This document shows, one piece after another, positions 39,850-51,770 of a DNA stretch of 64,000 nucleotides (position 1 is the stretch's first letter; each line of letters opens with the position of its first letter). The DNA is from Odobenus rosmarus divergens. Lineage: Eukaryota > Chordata > Mammalia > Carnivora > Odobenidae. The position numbers were made by a program, and so were the translations under genes. The stretch lies in assembly GCF_000321225.1 (NCBI RefSeq), contig NW_004450397.1:4091030-4155029 (forward strand), written 5' to 3'. The notes beneath the pieces were generated by a model. It ran no database searches, had not been told where the DNA came from, and saw nothing but the letters and a program-made list of their open reading frames with translations.

Positions 39850-40935
39850 TTCAGAAATTTTTCATATTAATAGAAGCTGTCACTGCAGTCATTACAGAAA
39901 GATATTTTCCCAGTATTATTTCCAATAATAATGGATAATAACAGGGCCACTTGCCTCCTCTACCAAGTTTGTTAAAAGTGCATGAGAGTATTCTGGCTAA
40001 TAAATGAAGAAGAAATGAGAGAATTGGAATATCACCATTTTGCAACTCCTGATGAATTAATGGATCTAGCCAATGATTATCAATGGCTACTAATTTCACA
40101 AAAAAAATGGCCCAGTTGCCATTAGGTGTCTTCAGATGCAAGTACAAAACGCCCTCTATAACATTGTCTGGCCAAAACAACCAACCCAAAACATTCCAAC
40201 ATGAATCCAATCAAGCCTATTTAGCTACCAATTTACAGGAAATACATGGTTCCGAGGAACACCCTATGGGAATGCAGTCACCAAAATCTAGGCTGTGTGA
40301 ATCTGCAAGGTAAATAACCAACTTTGTTTCACAAAGAAACTGGAAGGAAAATATTTGGAGGGAGAGCATACAGACCTGTCCAATAGAGTAGTCAGTAGGC
40401 ACATGTGGCTATTTTTAAATTGGCTAGAATTCAATTTTTTTCAAAAAAGCACTTCCTCAGTTGTACTAGCATCATGTGAGGTGCAATGCAGAAATTCTAT
40501 TGGACAACACTATCATACACAAACAGGCATAGGTAGGGTCTGTGTGCATCGCATAGATCTTATTGAGATCCTAATTCCAGAAAATAGACTTTAAACTGTT
40601 AAACAAACAAGGAAATTGGAACTGACCGGATATTTGATGATACTAAAGAATTGTTTTAAAAACAATGAGGTGTGATGAAACTCTGGTTATGTCTTATTTT
40701 TTTTTTTAACACTCCTTATATGGAACAGGTACATACTGAAATAGATGAAATGGTGTCTGAGATTTGCCTTTAAATAAATTGGCTATGAATATTTTGATTA
40801 TTGTTGAAACTGGGTGATAGGGACAACGAGGGGTCCTTAAAATTGTTCTCTGTCTTTTGTACAGGTTTGCCTCTTTCCATAATAAAAATGTTCTCCATTT
40901 AGTATGTTTGAAACTGTCCATAATAACATACTTTT
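39850..40935 (+). mobile_element. L1M (L1MA/L1MB-type) 3' end
   Basis: Plus-strand L1 3' UTR: GACCGGATATTTGATGATAC, GTACATACTGAAATAGATGA, GTTGAAACTGGGTGATAGGG and CCATAATAAAAATG at the end. Confidence 0.8.
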
Positions 40936-40987
40936 GAGTTTTTGTTTTTGCTTGTTGTTGTTGTTGTTGTTTAAAAAAGCATATGAG

Positions 40988-41102
40988 CAGGGTACCTGGC
41001 AGGCTCTGCTGGTGGAGCATGAGACTCTTGATCTCAGGGTTGTGAGTTTGAGTCCCATTTGGGTGTAGAGATTACTTACAAATAAAATCTTCTTAAAAAA
41101 TG
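40988..41102 (+). mobile_element. SINEC, old short form
   Basis: GGTACCTGGCAGGCTCTGCT head, TGAGACTCTTGATCTCAGGG, GTAGAGATTACTTAC. Confidence 0.9.
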
Positions 41103-41870
41103 AAAATAGAAAGCATCCGAGCAACTAGCTGCCTAAATATGACTAGCTGGGTATTTGCTAATTTTCCCCTCCTCAGTAGCAGCACTGAAAGCATTTCTCT
41201 CCTCTTAATGGTTCAATGCACCCAAAACACAGGCCAATCATGTCTTTAAAAGATGTTATGCAGACTCTCCTCTCTCCCCACCTCTCTTCACCTGGAGAAC
41301 AGAAAGAGGAGAGAGAATCTTAAGAGTGGAAAAGTGTGCATCCTCTCCACTGGTCTCCCCACATGTGATAGGACAGATCCCCGGAATTTTCTGGGATCTT
41401 GGGCTAACAAAAAGCCAGGAGACATGTTATTCATAGAATACCATGGTAGACATGATTGGTGACATTGTGCCATCTTTGGGGAGCTTAATGAAAGTTTCAT
41501 TCATCCTTTTGAGTATGGTTGTAATGCAGGACTTGACAGCCAGATGCCTGGAGTACTGGCCCTAGCCATCCAAACTGTCATGTTTCATGGGAGTGAGAAT
41601 AGTTCTTAAGTCCCATTTATCTATAAGGCTTCCTCACGCAACTTCCTCATACTCAATATCTCCCAGCTAAACTGATGGGTTTTGCATAATATTGTAAGTT
41701 TGCATAAATGACAAAAATATTATTGCAACACAAATAAAATTTTATTCACAACAATCCACCCTTGTCAGAGTATTTCCACAGCACTCCCAAAATACAGTGT
41801 TATGAGAAGTAAAGGGAGGAGAAGCCTTTGGCCAAGTTGAGAATCATTTCCCAGACCCCTTTCCATTTCA
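41103..41870. other. Unassigned intron sequence
   Basis: No supported exon or repeat. Confidence 0.35.
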
Positions 41871-41884
41871 TCCTATTTCCTTTC

Positions 41885-42086
41885 TTTCTTTCTTTCTTTT
41901 TTTAAAATATTTTATTGATTTATTTGAGAGAGACAGAGATAGTGAGAGAGAGCACGAGCCGGAAGGAGGGGGAGAAGCGGGCTCCCTGCTGAGCAAGGAG
42001 CCCGATGTGGGGCTCGATCCCAGGATCCTGGGATCATGACCTGAGCTGAAGGCAGCTGCTTAACTGACTGAGCCACCCAGGTGTCC
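41885..42086 (-). mobile_element. SINEC about 170 bases upstream of the TMEM169 start
   Basis: Perfect 14-bp TSD TCCTATTTCCTTTC (41871-41884, 42087-42100), with a (TTTC)n tail. Confidence 0.94.
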
Positions 42087-42255
42087 TCCTATTTCCTTTC
42101 CATTGATGGCTTTGCTTTCCTATCTTTCCTGTGGAACTCAGTGATGGAACATCTTTGCATAGCCCCATCCAGGAAGAAGCTCTGTGATGTGTGGATGGTG
42201 AGTTTGCCGAAGCAGGTCAGACTCTTCACAAGGAATAACTAGAGTGAGGAGCAGG

Positions 42256-42529
42256 ATGGAAGAGCTTGCGCCAGTAGAAGGCGAGGGCCAGCTCCCAAGC
42301 CCCCACCACCAGGGCTCTCTGAGGAAGGCTGTGGCTGCTGCCTTGGCCCTGGATGGGGAATCCACAATGGGTCGCAGGAAAAAGAAGAGGAAAGAGTCCC
42401 GCCCTGAATCTATCATCATATACCGGTCAGAAAATGAGAAACTGGATGAGGAGCCCGGGGAATCTGAAGGTGGAGACCAGCCTAAAGAAGAGGAGGGGGA
42501 TGATTTCTTAGACTATCCTGCAGATGATG
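42256..42529 (+). CDS. TMEM169: TMEM169 coding exon A
   Basis: Starts at ATG 42256 (MEELAPVEGEGQLPSP), which matches the family N-terminus. No in-frame ATG is visible just upstream: the reading frame runs on to 42244 but without a Met. It ends in phase 1 at GATGATG followed by donor GTAAGTTT. The exon also carries 5' UTR; a possible acceptor is the pyrimidine-rich CTGTGGAACTCAG near 42141. Confidence 0.94.
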
Positions 42530-44313
42530 GTAAGTTTCTGGGGCCACTTACTTAAGGCCACAGGAAGGAATGAGGATTCTCCAGAAGACAGACAGGGATT
42601 TGCTCACTGACCTACTTCGTCTTGTTGATAACATTTCTTTTTGCAGTGTTACAGTCTTCATTCAACAAATGGGCAGTATTTATGAAGCATTGACTGTGTT
42701 CTCTTCGCAGTGATGTGGAAGAGATCTCTGTCCTTTCTGAACTAGTGTAATAGAAGAGACCGATTTATACACAGAAATTAGTAATACAAGCAGACTATGC
42801 TTATTATTTAGTTATTTTTAAGACTGCTAATTATTTAATACACATAAGATAGAGAAGCTAATAGTTGACTTTTATAATAATCAGGAACATGCAAATTACA
42901 ACAGCAGTGAGTTATAATATTCCTTTACATGCAGTTTGGCCAAAAATTGAGTAAACTATGATAACATCAATGTGAGAAAATAGATGTACTGTCAATATAC
43001 CTCAAGTGGAAATGGGATCTGTTTTACCCGCTTTGTAGGGACATTTATCAATATTTATTAAATTCAAACTGCATATCTTATGTTCTAGAAATTCTCAGTA
43101 TCTACCCCGTGAAACTTATGCCCATGGGCATAAGGATGCATGTATAAGAATGTCTGTTGCTGCTAACAAAGCCGTCGAGTGTCCGGATTAAGCATCACCG
43201 TGCAGCAATAGTTGGAAAGCAGAGAGACAGGGATGAGCAGGGAAAGGGAGTGCAGTGCACATCAGTAGGATACACACGCAGCACAATCTTCACACATACT
43301 AATGGATACTCATGCACTTATAAACTAGAAATAAGATCATTATAAAGTGGTGTCTATGGCCAAGTTCCTCACACCCCTCCGTATTACAGAGATCGTGTCA
43401 AGTTTGAGGTCCAGGAAAGTGGAGAGAGAACTTGAAAAGCAAGTTAACCTGCTTTGCAATTTTTTCAGAGTCCACATGTGTGGAGTAAGAGTTCCCTGGG
43501 GGAGTAGTAATGTCAGGAATCAGCTTCCTGAGGGAGATCCATCCACTCCATCCCCGAGTCATGGACTCCGGGACTGTGCCGGGTGCTATAAAAACAGGAA
43601 CTGTGGTATTCAGCCTCCAGCTCAGGTGATGACACTGTGATGAAATGTCCACTCTTCTGACCTTAACGTCACCTCCTTGATGCTCTGCAGGGATATGGAA
43701 CATGCCTTTGGACAGCCGCTATGTCACATTAACTGGGACCATCACACGAGGGAAGAAAAAGGGCCAGATGGTGGACATCCATGTCACACTGACGGAGAAG
43801 GAGCTGCAAGAGTTGACCAAGCCTAAAGGGTCATCAAGGGAGATAACCGCTGAAGACAGAAAGGCCTGCCAAATGGGAGCAGACCGTGGGCCCCATGTGG
43901 TCCTCTGGACGCTGGTCTGTCTGCCTGTGGTCTTTATCCTCTCTTTTGTTGTCTCTTTCTACTATGGCACTATCACCTGGTACAACATCTTCCTTGTGTA
44001 CAATGAGGAGAGGACCTTCTGGCACAAGATCTCATGTTGCCCCTGCCTCATTCTCTTCTATCCAGTGCTCATCATGGCCATGGCCTCTTCTCTGGGTCTC
44101 TATGCTGCCGTGGTCCAGCTCTCATGGTCCTGGGGAGCATGGTGGCAAGCTGCCCGGGACATGGAGAAAGGCTTCTGTGGCTGGCTCTGCAGCAAGCTAG
44201 GTCTGGAGGACTGTTCTCCCTACAGCATTGTAGAGTTGCTTGAATCTGACAATATCTCAGGCAATCTCTCCAACAAGGACCCCATCCAGGAAGTAGAAAC
44301 TTCCACTGTCTAA
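42256..44313 (+). CDS. TMEM169: TMEM169 gene, complete coding region in two exons
   Basis: Transmembrane protein 169, an uncharacterised two-pass membrane protein conserved in vertebrates. The exons (274 nt and 623 nt including stop) join in frame to 298 codons, one more than the human 297. The N-terminal third is hydrophilic, with a basic GRRKKKRKESR cluster and an acidic EEEGDDFLDY stretch. Two hydrophobic helices follow: one around VVLWTLVCLPVVFILSFVVS and one around CLILFYPVLIMAMASSLGLY, joined by a Tyr/Trp-rich loop. The tail is short and polar and ends EVETSTV. Identity is very sure; function is unknown and no catalytic motif is visible. XRCC5 lies downstream on the same strand. Confidence 0.96.
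42530..43690 (+). other. TMEM169: TMEM169 intron 2
   Basis: 1,161 bases, GT-AG. 42650-42760 is L2/MIR-like and 43050-43330 L1M-like, both weak. Confidence 0.8.
43691..44313 (+). CDS. TMEM169: TMEM169 coding exon B with stop codon
   Basis: The acceptor TGCTCTGCAG ends at 43690. The exon opens with GGATATGGAAC (IWNMPLDSRYVTLTGTITRG) and holds both membrane helices and the TAA at 44311-44313. Joining to exon A restores the DDGIWN reading. Confidence 0.96.
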
Positions 44314-46200
44314 ATGTCCAATAACTTATGTCCTTCTCTGGTCCCAGGAGCCTATATACCGTCTTCCAATTCCAGAAGATTGTTTCTTTAAATTAAACCC
44401 CTACCCCTCTCAGTTCTGGAAAACTCTAGCCCACACTGATCTGTTCTACCATCTTGGCGGTTCCAGGAGGGCAGGGAACAGAAAAGCAATTTGTGCCAAA
44501 GCAGTCTATCCACTGATGAATTCTTCTCATTACCTGTCCTAAAATGACCATTTATCTGGGACAGGGAGCTCAGTTGTGTGTAAGTTCTGGAGCTTGAAGA
44601 TGTTACTGGTGCCTGGAACCCAGGGGAGGATGTGACTAAATGTGACCTGGAGAAAAAGGAGGCTCAAGGGAGACCAACCAAGTTCACCAAAAAGATAGTA
44701 AGTAGGACGGAGAGAAACACTTAAGAGACAGGGCTACCACAGTGCAGGAGAATGTAAAGATTTGTGTGTATCACTTAGATTTTGGTTTAGTGGCATATGA
44801 TTCAAGTCCTAAATATCAGTGATTTAAACAAGATAGAAGTTTCTTTCTTTCTTGTACAGAAGAAGTCTAGAGGCAGACCATCAGGGGACCTGATGGAGTC
44901 ATCCAAACCCCAGGCTTTATTCCCCTACCATTAGTAGGATATAGCCTTCTTTGTCCTTATCCTCAACACCTCAGTGCTGACTACATCTCCAGCCATCACA
45001 TCCATGGTTCTTGCAGAATAGAGGAAGTGCACCTCTTCCCTGTTTAAGGAGACTTCCCAGAAGTCTCACTCAACACTTCCTGTATTTCATTGGCTAGGCC
45101 TTTGTTGCATGACCTCACAAGGAAAAGAGGCTGGGAAATGTAGTCTTTTGGTTAGGTAGCTATAGTCTAGGTTAAATATTTGGGTTCTGCTAATTTAAGC
45201 AAAAAGAGAAACATGGCTATTTTGGTAGGCATAAAAGAATCTCGGCTTCACGGTAATTATTTAAATATATTCAGATCCCAAACCGCTAATATAATTTTAT
45301 TTATTTATTTATTTAGGACCAAATGTTACACAGAGAATTTATACATAGATACTAGTTACATATACTATGTATAGGCTATAAATAGATATTAGCAGCTCAT
45401 GTACTTTGCAATTAGTCTGTAATGTCATGTGGTTTCAGGGTTTTTAGAAACGAAGAGTGAAGAGCTGAATACAATTAGTAGCATAACTTTTTTCCTGGTA
45501 GTGAAGGCAGGATTGGGTAGTGATATTTAATCTAATCTACGTATTAAAGACTGTGTAGGGAGGGATTGCAAACAACCCCCCACCAGGGATCAGTAGCCCT
45601 AAGCACATAGAACACAGGGTTAGCTTTCTGTTGTTTGGCAAGACCTCACAGCCTCACCCACTCGGACCTTACTGGAGTTTAAGGAACAGTATCTTGTCTG
45701 TGCTGTGAAATTGTGTCTTCCTGGCCACTAGGGGGCACATACCAGATGAATCCAGGTTAATAGAATCTGAACTTTTTTTTTCTTTATAAATTTATTCCTG
45801 AGGCTGTCTTTCTCATGTCAAGAAATTGAATCCCAAGAGATCAAGCAGATTTTGGAGGTTTGGGTCCTTGCAAGAACAGCTGGTGCCCATTTCTTGTTCA
45901 TGTCTCAGGAAGAATCTGTTAAGAACTGCTGTGAATCAAACCAGATGGGTCAGTAGTGCTCTCCCACAGAAGGCCAAGGACATTTGCTTAAAGTATGGTG
46001 AACGCCACTTTCAGAAGAACCCCCTTTAAAAACAACAACAACAAAAACTAGTATTAGTTTCACACAAAACAAAACTCTGCCCAGCATTTTTGAAAGTAAA
46101 CTTGGTGCTCTCTGGTGCTTTTGCAGAAATGTAAACAATTGAAATGAAGACAAAGACAATAAAAATAAAATGAAATTAATTTTGTTCACATGGTCTTTGA
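44314..46200 (+). other. TMEM169 3' UTR and downstream flank
   Basis: No ORF of note. Candidate polyadenylation signals on the plus strand are ATTAAA at 44392-44397 (weak) and AATAAA at 46158-46163. About 44770-45150 resembles an old LTR-type relic ending in a GGCTGGGAAATGTAGTC-like motif, family not resolved. A (TTTA)n run lies at 45296-45318. The true transcript end is not determined. Confidence 0.4.
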
Positions 46201-46972
46201 ATTTCTCCAAAATTGCTTTGAATGCTACCATTTGCAGAAAAAGGATGAGCATGATGGCTGTCGTATATATGTATAATGATCTTAAAATGGATCCTTATGT
46301 CTTGACTCTTTCCACGTACCACTAATTTATGGGGATTCCATTTAGGTGGACTGTTTTCCACAGATCACATATTTACCTAAGCCTACATGAGGAAGTTGCA
46401 ACTGCATTTGTCACATTTTTCTGGGATTAGGGAAACCAATGGCAAAGGCCAAAAATAATCATGATTAGGACTAGGGTATGGTGGCTGTGGTGGAATGGAG
46501 GAGGATGGGGTGAGGGTGGGGCCCAAGGGATAACTGAGATGAAATGGACATGACCTTCAGCCTAGTTAGGCTCACAACCTAGTGGAAGAAACTGAAATCA
46601 TTTCACAAGGGCTCTAGTAAGTTATGTAAAAGCCTAGACTAGAGGCAGGAAGACTTAACCAAAGAGATCTAAAGCAATCTCATCTTTGCTGTCAGCAATA
46701 CCTAGAGAATTAATACCATCTATGAACATTCTGTTAGCTCATAGTTACCTAATCTTTATGGTGAGCATCAAGGAGGACTGCACTTTCTGATGGCTTTGCA
46801 GCCATGATACACCGAGCTGGGTAAACCATATCTGATCCACTATGATGATACTGCTATTCCTGAGCCATCTTGGCTATTGACATTGAGCAACACCTTCTTA
46901 TCACTTCAAAGTCCAAGAGGGAATAAAATCTTTATTCTCCAGGATTTTCAATAAAACAAAATTCTAAATTTT

Positions 46973-47150
46973 ATTTTATTTTATTAAAGATTTTATTTAT
47001 TTATTCATGAAAGACAGAGAGAGAGAGAGGCAGAGGGAGAAGCAGGCTCCCAAGGAGCAAGGAGCCTGACGCGGGACTCGATCCCAGGACCCTGGGATCA
47101 TGACCTGAGCCGAAGGCAGACGCTTAACCATCTGAGCCACCCAGGCGCCC
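46973..47150 (-). mobile_element. SINEC, TTATTCATGAAAGACAGAGA subtype
   Basis: TSD around AAAATTCTAAATTTTA on both sides. Confidence 0.95.
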
Positions 47151-47454
47151 AAAATTCTAAATTTTAAAGTTTAGATGACCTGAAAGTTTCATTGTGCCCT
47201 TGATGGCCACCCAGGACTTACATTTTGCAGTGTTGCAAAAGCTTAGTGGCTAACATAATTGGCCCTCCCTCCTTCCCCCCTGAGATGCAAACAAGCAGAG
47301 GTACTAGAATCTCTTTTATTTCTCCCAGGAAACAAACCTGTACCAGAGGAGGTGTGGGTGAGAGGGAGAGAGAAGAGAGATAAAGGAGAGAGAGGAAGAA
47401 AAAAAAAAAGAAAGAAATAGAAACTACATACAAGATAAAAACACTGATATGGTT

Positions 47455-47860
47455 GACACAAAATGAACAAACCTTTCAGAATCTAAAAGTAAGAAAGAGT
47501 TTTATTCGAGCCCAAGTTAGAACAGGTGCCAGGGAAACACGCTCTTCACAGGGAAGAAAGTGTTCTGGAAAATGAACGGTTTTTACAGGGTTATGTACTT
47601 TTTTCACTGAGATTATAGATTAGCATATGGGCAGGTATCACTAGTTTTATTGTAAAGGGATAGGAGTGTTGATCAATAACTCAAGGACAAGATAATTTTT
47701 GTCATTCACAAAGCAGATGTACAATGCATGTGTGGTGGCCCATAAATCAGGCTTTGGGTCTGAACAAAGGTTATTTACAATTGACGAGGGAACAGAAGGC
47801 AGGCTGAGGACAAAGCACAAGGTGACACCCCACAACCTTCCCTCCCCCCCCACTTCCAGG
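47455..47860 (-). mobile_element. LTR-like fragment, minus strand
   Basis: On the minus strand it has TTGGGCTCGAATAAAACTC (polyadenylation signal) and a class I LTR-like R/U5 flavour. No TSD resolved, no viral ORF. Confidence 0.45.
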
Positions 47861-48087
47861 TGGGTTGTGTGTGGCATTCCTCCGGCACTCCTGGCTGCCC
47901 TAAAGCTAAGGGAAGGAAAAACAAATGGCTAACTGATAGAGATCACAGTCCAGCAGGACATAAGTCTCCCTTAGTTCACAAATGTCTTAGTAATTTACAA
48001 GAAAAAAGTATTCTTATCCACAGACTAACTTCCAGAGACCCATAGACTCAATTTCCTGTAGCTCTAACATCACCCACCCAACCATAG

Positions 48088-48564
48088 TGATGTGGGAAAC
48101 AAAGGTAGAAGGAAATGTAAATAAAATTAAATTTCCTTATAACCTGCAGCCCATGGACAAGGACTTACGATAGGCAGAGTATAACATTCCTCCAGGAAGC
48201 TCCCAACTGTCTTACTACTAATGCTTTACTAGAGGGAAAAACAACCTTAATTTGACAGTGGCAAGGCCTCCAATATCTTGTAGGTCTTCTTTAGCATCTC
48301 AAAGTTCTTTTGAAAACCTCCCTTTTCCTTATGTCCCCCAACTCCCAAGTATATAATTAGTCACCCCTTCAACCCTGGTGCAGCAGCTCTTTCTGCCCAA
48401 GGGTCCTGTCTGATGCTTTAATAAAATCACCTTTTTTTGCACCAAAGACATCTCAAGAATTCTTTGTTGGCCATCGGCTCCAGACCTCTGAAATGGCTTC
48501 CCTTGTATATCAGGCTTTTGGAGAGGTTTTTTATCATCAACATGAAACATACAAATTTCTTTCA
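48088..48564 (+). mobile_element. Solo LTR, copy A
   Basis: Starts TGATGTGGGAAACAAAGG and ends TTTCTTTCA, with a 6-bp TSD CCATAG (48082-48087, 48565-48570). A TTTAATAAAATC signal lies near 48418, then TTTTGCACCAAAGACATCTC. Confidence 0.75.
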
Positions 48565-48743
48565 CCATAGTGAATTACTACTAATTCTCTCTTACATTTT
48601 ATAGAGAGAATTTAAAAAAATTAATATTTGAGTTTCAAAAGAACTCCTTGGGCTTGAAAGCTTGAAGTGATGTGATGTGGGCCAGGAGTGAACGGTCAAG
48701 AAAGAATTCTTCAGATATTTTCAGCACAAAAAGGTGTTTTTAG

Positions 48744-48925
48744 GGTGCCCGGGTGGCTCAGTCGGTTTAGTGTCTGATTCTTGATTTCAGTTCAGGTCAT
48801 GATCTCAGGGTGGTGAGATCAAGCCCCAGGTTGGGCTCTGTGCTAGGCATGAAGCCTGCTTAAGATTCTCTTCCACTCTCTCTGCCCCTCCTTCGCTTCC
48901 TCCCCTGCCCCCCAAAAGATTTTTT
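48744..48925 (+). mobile_element. SINEC within LTR copy B (first of a tail-to-tail pair)
   Basis: Head GGGTGCCCGGGTGGCTCAGT, older GATTCTTGATTTCAGTTCAG type. Confidence 0.9.
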
Positions 48926-49123
48926 TTAATTTCTTTTTCTTTTAAATATTTTACTTACTTATTTGACAGAGAGAGCACAAGCAGGGGGAGCAGCAGCCAG
49001 AGGGAGAGGGAGAAGCAGACTCCCCCCTGAGCAGGGAGCCCAACACAGGGCTTGATCCCAGGACCCTGGGATCACACCTGAGCTGAATGCAGATGTTTAA
49101 CCAACTGAACCACCCAGGTGCCC
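48926..49123 (-). mobile_element. SINEC within LTR copy B (second, inverted)
   Basis: Follows the first SINE directly, tail to tail. AAAGGTGTTTTTA left of the pair and AAGATGCTGTTTTTA right of it look like a diverged TSD. Confidence 0.9.
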
Positions 49124-49606
49124 CAAGATGCTGTTTTTATTAAACCCTGGGGAAAGTACCTGTGGGCAGAAAGGGCTGCCCTGGGATTGTGAGGAGCTAT
49201 TGACTATATACTTTTAAGTTGGGGGGAAGGGTAAAGACAAAGGAAGTTTCTAAAGGGATTTTTCATATGTTAAAGAAGACTTGCAGGATCTTGGAGGTCT
49301 GGCTATCAAGCTAAGGTTGCTTTTTACCTAGCAAAGCATTAACATAAAGGCAGTTGTGAGTTCCTTGAGGAATGTCACTGCCTGTCTCTAGTATTTGTCA
49401 ACGGGCTGCAAACTGTAAGGAAATTTAATTTTATCTACATTTCTTTTGCATGGTCTCCTCATCACGAAGAACCTCCTAGGCTCTATGAGCACACTCTGAA
49501 AATGCCTGACACTATGGTTTCAGGGCATTTATAACATTGGCTCCCTCGAGACCCCTCCATCCTTATCTTTCCAGCTTTAGTTTCTGCTTTTTCCAGGTCC
49601 ATTTTC

Positions 49607-49813
49607 TTTTCTTTTTTTTTTTTTTAAAGATTTTTTATTTATTTATTTGACAGAGAGAGACGGTGAGAGCAGGAATACAAGCAGGGGGAGTGGGAGAGGG
49701 AGAAGCAGGCCTCCCGCCGAGCAGGGAGCCCGATGTGGGACTTGATCCCAGGACCCCGGGATCACGACCTGAGCCGAAGGCAGACGCCTAACAACTGAGC
49801 CACCCAGGCGCCC
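49607..49813 (-). mobile_element. SINEC (arctoid-type)
   Basis: Perfect TSD TCCAGGTCCATTTTC (49592-49606, 49814-49828). Confidence 0.96.
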
Positions 49814-50158
49814 TCCAGGTCCATTTTCAAGAGGGAGAGTATCTGGTTGGATTTGATTTCCCGGTTTGGACAGAGGTTTGCAGCTATTTTGCAGATTGCA
49901 GGACCCTTTGTCCAATCACCTCACAGCTTGTCAGCCATTTGGTATAGAAAACAGCTGTTTCTGGGCAAGGTTAGGCTTGGGCCTGCCTCCTTCAAAGAAA
50001 GCTGGGCAGTTTCTTTTGAAAAGGGGTGGTGGGTGATGTGGGAAACAAAGGCAAAGGAAAAATTAAATTTCCTTACTACTTAACAGTCCATTAACAAGTC
50101 CTTGAAACGGGCAGAACGATATTCCTCTAGGAACTCAGCTGCCTCAATGTTAATACTT

Positions 50159-50357
50159 TTTTTTTTAAAGATTTTATTTATTTCAGAGAGAGAGAGAGAG
50201 AGACAGCACATGAGCATGAGCAGGGGGAGGGGCAGAGGGAGAAGCAGACTCCCCACTGAGCAGGGAGTCCGCTGAGGGGTTTGATCCCTGGACCCTGGGA
50301 TCATGACCTGAGTAGAAGGCAGACCCTTAACCGAGTAAACCACCCAGGTGCCCCTTG
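50159..50357 (-). mobile_element. SINEC inside LTR copy C
   Basis: TSD TGTTAATACTTT (50147-50158, 50358-50369). Confidence 0.94.
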
Positions 50358-50722
50358 ATGTTAATACTTTGCTAGAGGCAAAAGGCAATCTTAGCCCAAC
50401 CGCCCATGATCCTGTGAGTCTACTTTAACATATAAAAATTCCTTTGGAAACTTCCTTTATCTCTACCCCCCCAAGATACATGTTTGCTATCATCCCCCAA
50501 GCACCGATATACATCTGAAGGGTCTCAGGACTGAGGGTTTACTAAACAGTAATAAATGACCTTTTCCTAACAATAGCTAGCCCTCTCAAGGTCCTGGAAA
50601 CCTTGCTTCCAAAATTCCTTAGAGACTTATGCTACCACTAATCCCCTCCCAGCTTGAAAGTATAGATAATCAGTCACCTGTCACAACCCCAGGGCAGCTT
50701 TCTGCCCACAGGTCCTGTCCCT

Positions 50723-50916
50723 GTGTTTTTTTTTAAAGATTTTATTTATTTATTTGACAGAGAGCGAGAGCAGGAACACAAGCAAAGGGAGTGGGAGAGG
50801 GAGAAGCGGGCTTCCCGCGGAGCAGGCAGCCGGATGCGGGGCTCGATCCCACAACTCTGGGATCATGACCTGAGCCGAAGGCAGATGCTTAACGACTGAG
50901 CCACCCAGGCGCCCCA
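50723..50916 (-). mobile_element. SINEC inside LTR copy C
   Basis: Perfect TSD ACAGGTCCTGTCCCT (50708-50722, 50917-50931). Confidence 0.96.
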
Positions 50917-51055
50917 ACAGGTCCTGTCCCTATCCTTTAATAAATCCACGTTTTTGCACCAAAGACCTCTCAAGAATTCTTTCTTGGACATGGGCTCTGG
51001 ATCTCACCTACCTACATTCGAAAACCCCAACCACTTTCTACAACACTGAGCATGT

Positions 51056-51479
51056 CAGGCATTTTGATTGATAGCCCCCACCTCTAGAACATCACCCTAG
51101 ATTGGCCTTCCAAATTAAATCTCACCTCCTTCCTTCCGAACTAGCGACACTTCAAACTATTGGGAGATCTTTAGCAGGTGTTGTTTTATGCCTCTTGGCC
51201 TGTGCATGTCTCATTCCTCTGCAAAGTAAGGAATCAATCCCACTACCCACTGCCTGGAAAACTGTTCTTTCAGCAGTTGGTTCCAATGCCATCGCATCTG
51301 TGAAGCCTTTCATTATTTCCCCCTTTTGGTTTTAGAGAAGTTATGTGACTTTCTGGATTCATACTCATACTTAAGGAAATCGAAGTCCACAACTCTGACA
51401 CAAAACGCTGCAGGGGTGACTCTCAACACCAGGAAACGGAAATGAACCTTTTCGTGAAGTCATTCCTCCAAATCCAGTT
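51056..51479. other. Sequence upstream of the XRCC5 promoter
   Basis: An ORF at 51102-51335 has no recognisable protein; otherwise nothing seen. Confidence 0.35.
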
Positions 51480-51770
51480 CCAGAGACCCGAGCAACTCTA
51501 CGTCCACAAACCCCTTCGTAGAGCGGGACGCAGGGGCTGCGCATGCTCAGAGCGTCAGCTCACAGTCTCCCCGCCTCTTCCAGGCTCCGTGGGAAGCGGC
51601 TCTTTTTACGACACTCTGGCTCAGACTCCGCCGGACCTTCCTAGCGGCGCTCGGGGTTCCCTCCCGGAAGAGGCTGCCGTGGCACCCGCGCACCGGCAAC
51701 ATGGCGCGGTCCGGGAATAAGGTAGAGAGCGTGGGTTTGGGCCTTGCGGGTGCAGGGAATCCGGAGAGGG
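51480..51770 (+). promoter_or_regulatory. XRCC5 CpG-rich promoter
   Basis: CpG-rich sequence surrounds the XRCC5 start codon at 51701. It contains a TGCGCATGCTC motif at 51538-51548, close to the NRF1 consensus, and no TATA box at a convincing distance. CpG-island promoters of this kind are typical of housekeeping DNA-repair genes. Confidence 0.7.
51701..51721 (+). CDS. XRCC5: XRCC5 coding exon 1 (21 nt)
   Basis: Encodes only MARSGNK, as expected for this gene, and is followed by donor GTAGAGAG. The ATG sits in CGGCAACATGG, a fair Kozak context. Confidence 0.94.

Larger units (their letters stand above)
48640..49464 (-). mobile_element. Related LTR, copy B, inverted
   Basis: Its reverse complement follows copy A: TGATGAGGAGACCATGC start, AATTAAATTTCCTTACAG, GGCAGCCCTTTCTGCCC, AATAAAAACAGC, GAAGAATTCTTTCTTGACC. 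A pair of SINEs interrupts it near the polyadenylation signal. Confidence 0.75.
50034..51055 (+). mobile_element. Related LTR, copy C, with two SINEs
   Basis: Starts TGATGTGGGAAACAAAGGC like copy A and ends near TTTCTACA. GCAGCTTTCTGCCCACAGG, TTTAATAAATCC and TTTTGCACCAAAGACCTCTC match copy A in order. Has an extra internal stretch (50500-50600) not seen in A. Confidence 0.75.

Noticed and set aside
45826..46029. 67-codon ORF downstream of TMEM169
   Set aside because: No family recognised, no poly(A) tract or splice sites that support a gene or retrocopy.
51102..51335. 77-codon ORF between LTR copy C and the XRCC5 promoter
   Set aside because: No homology that I recognise; probably chance.
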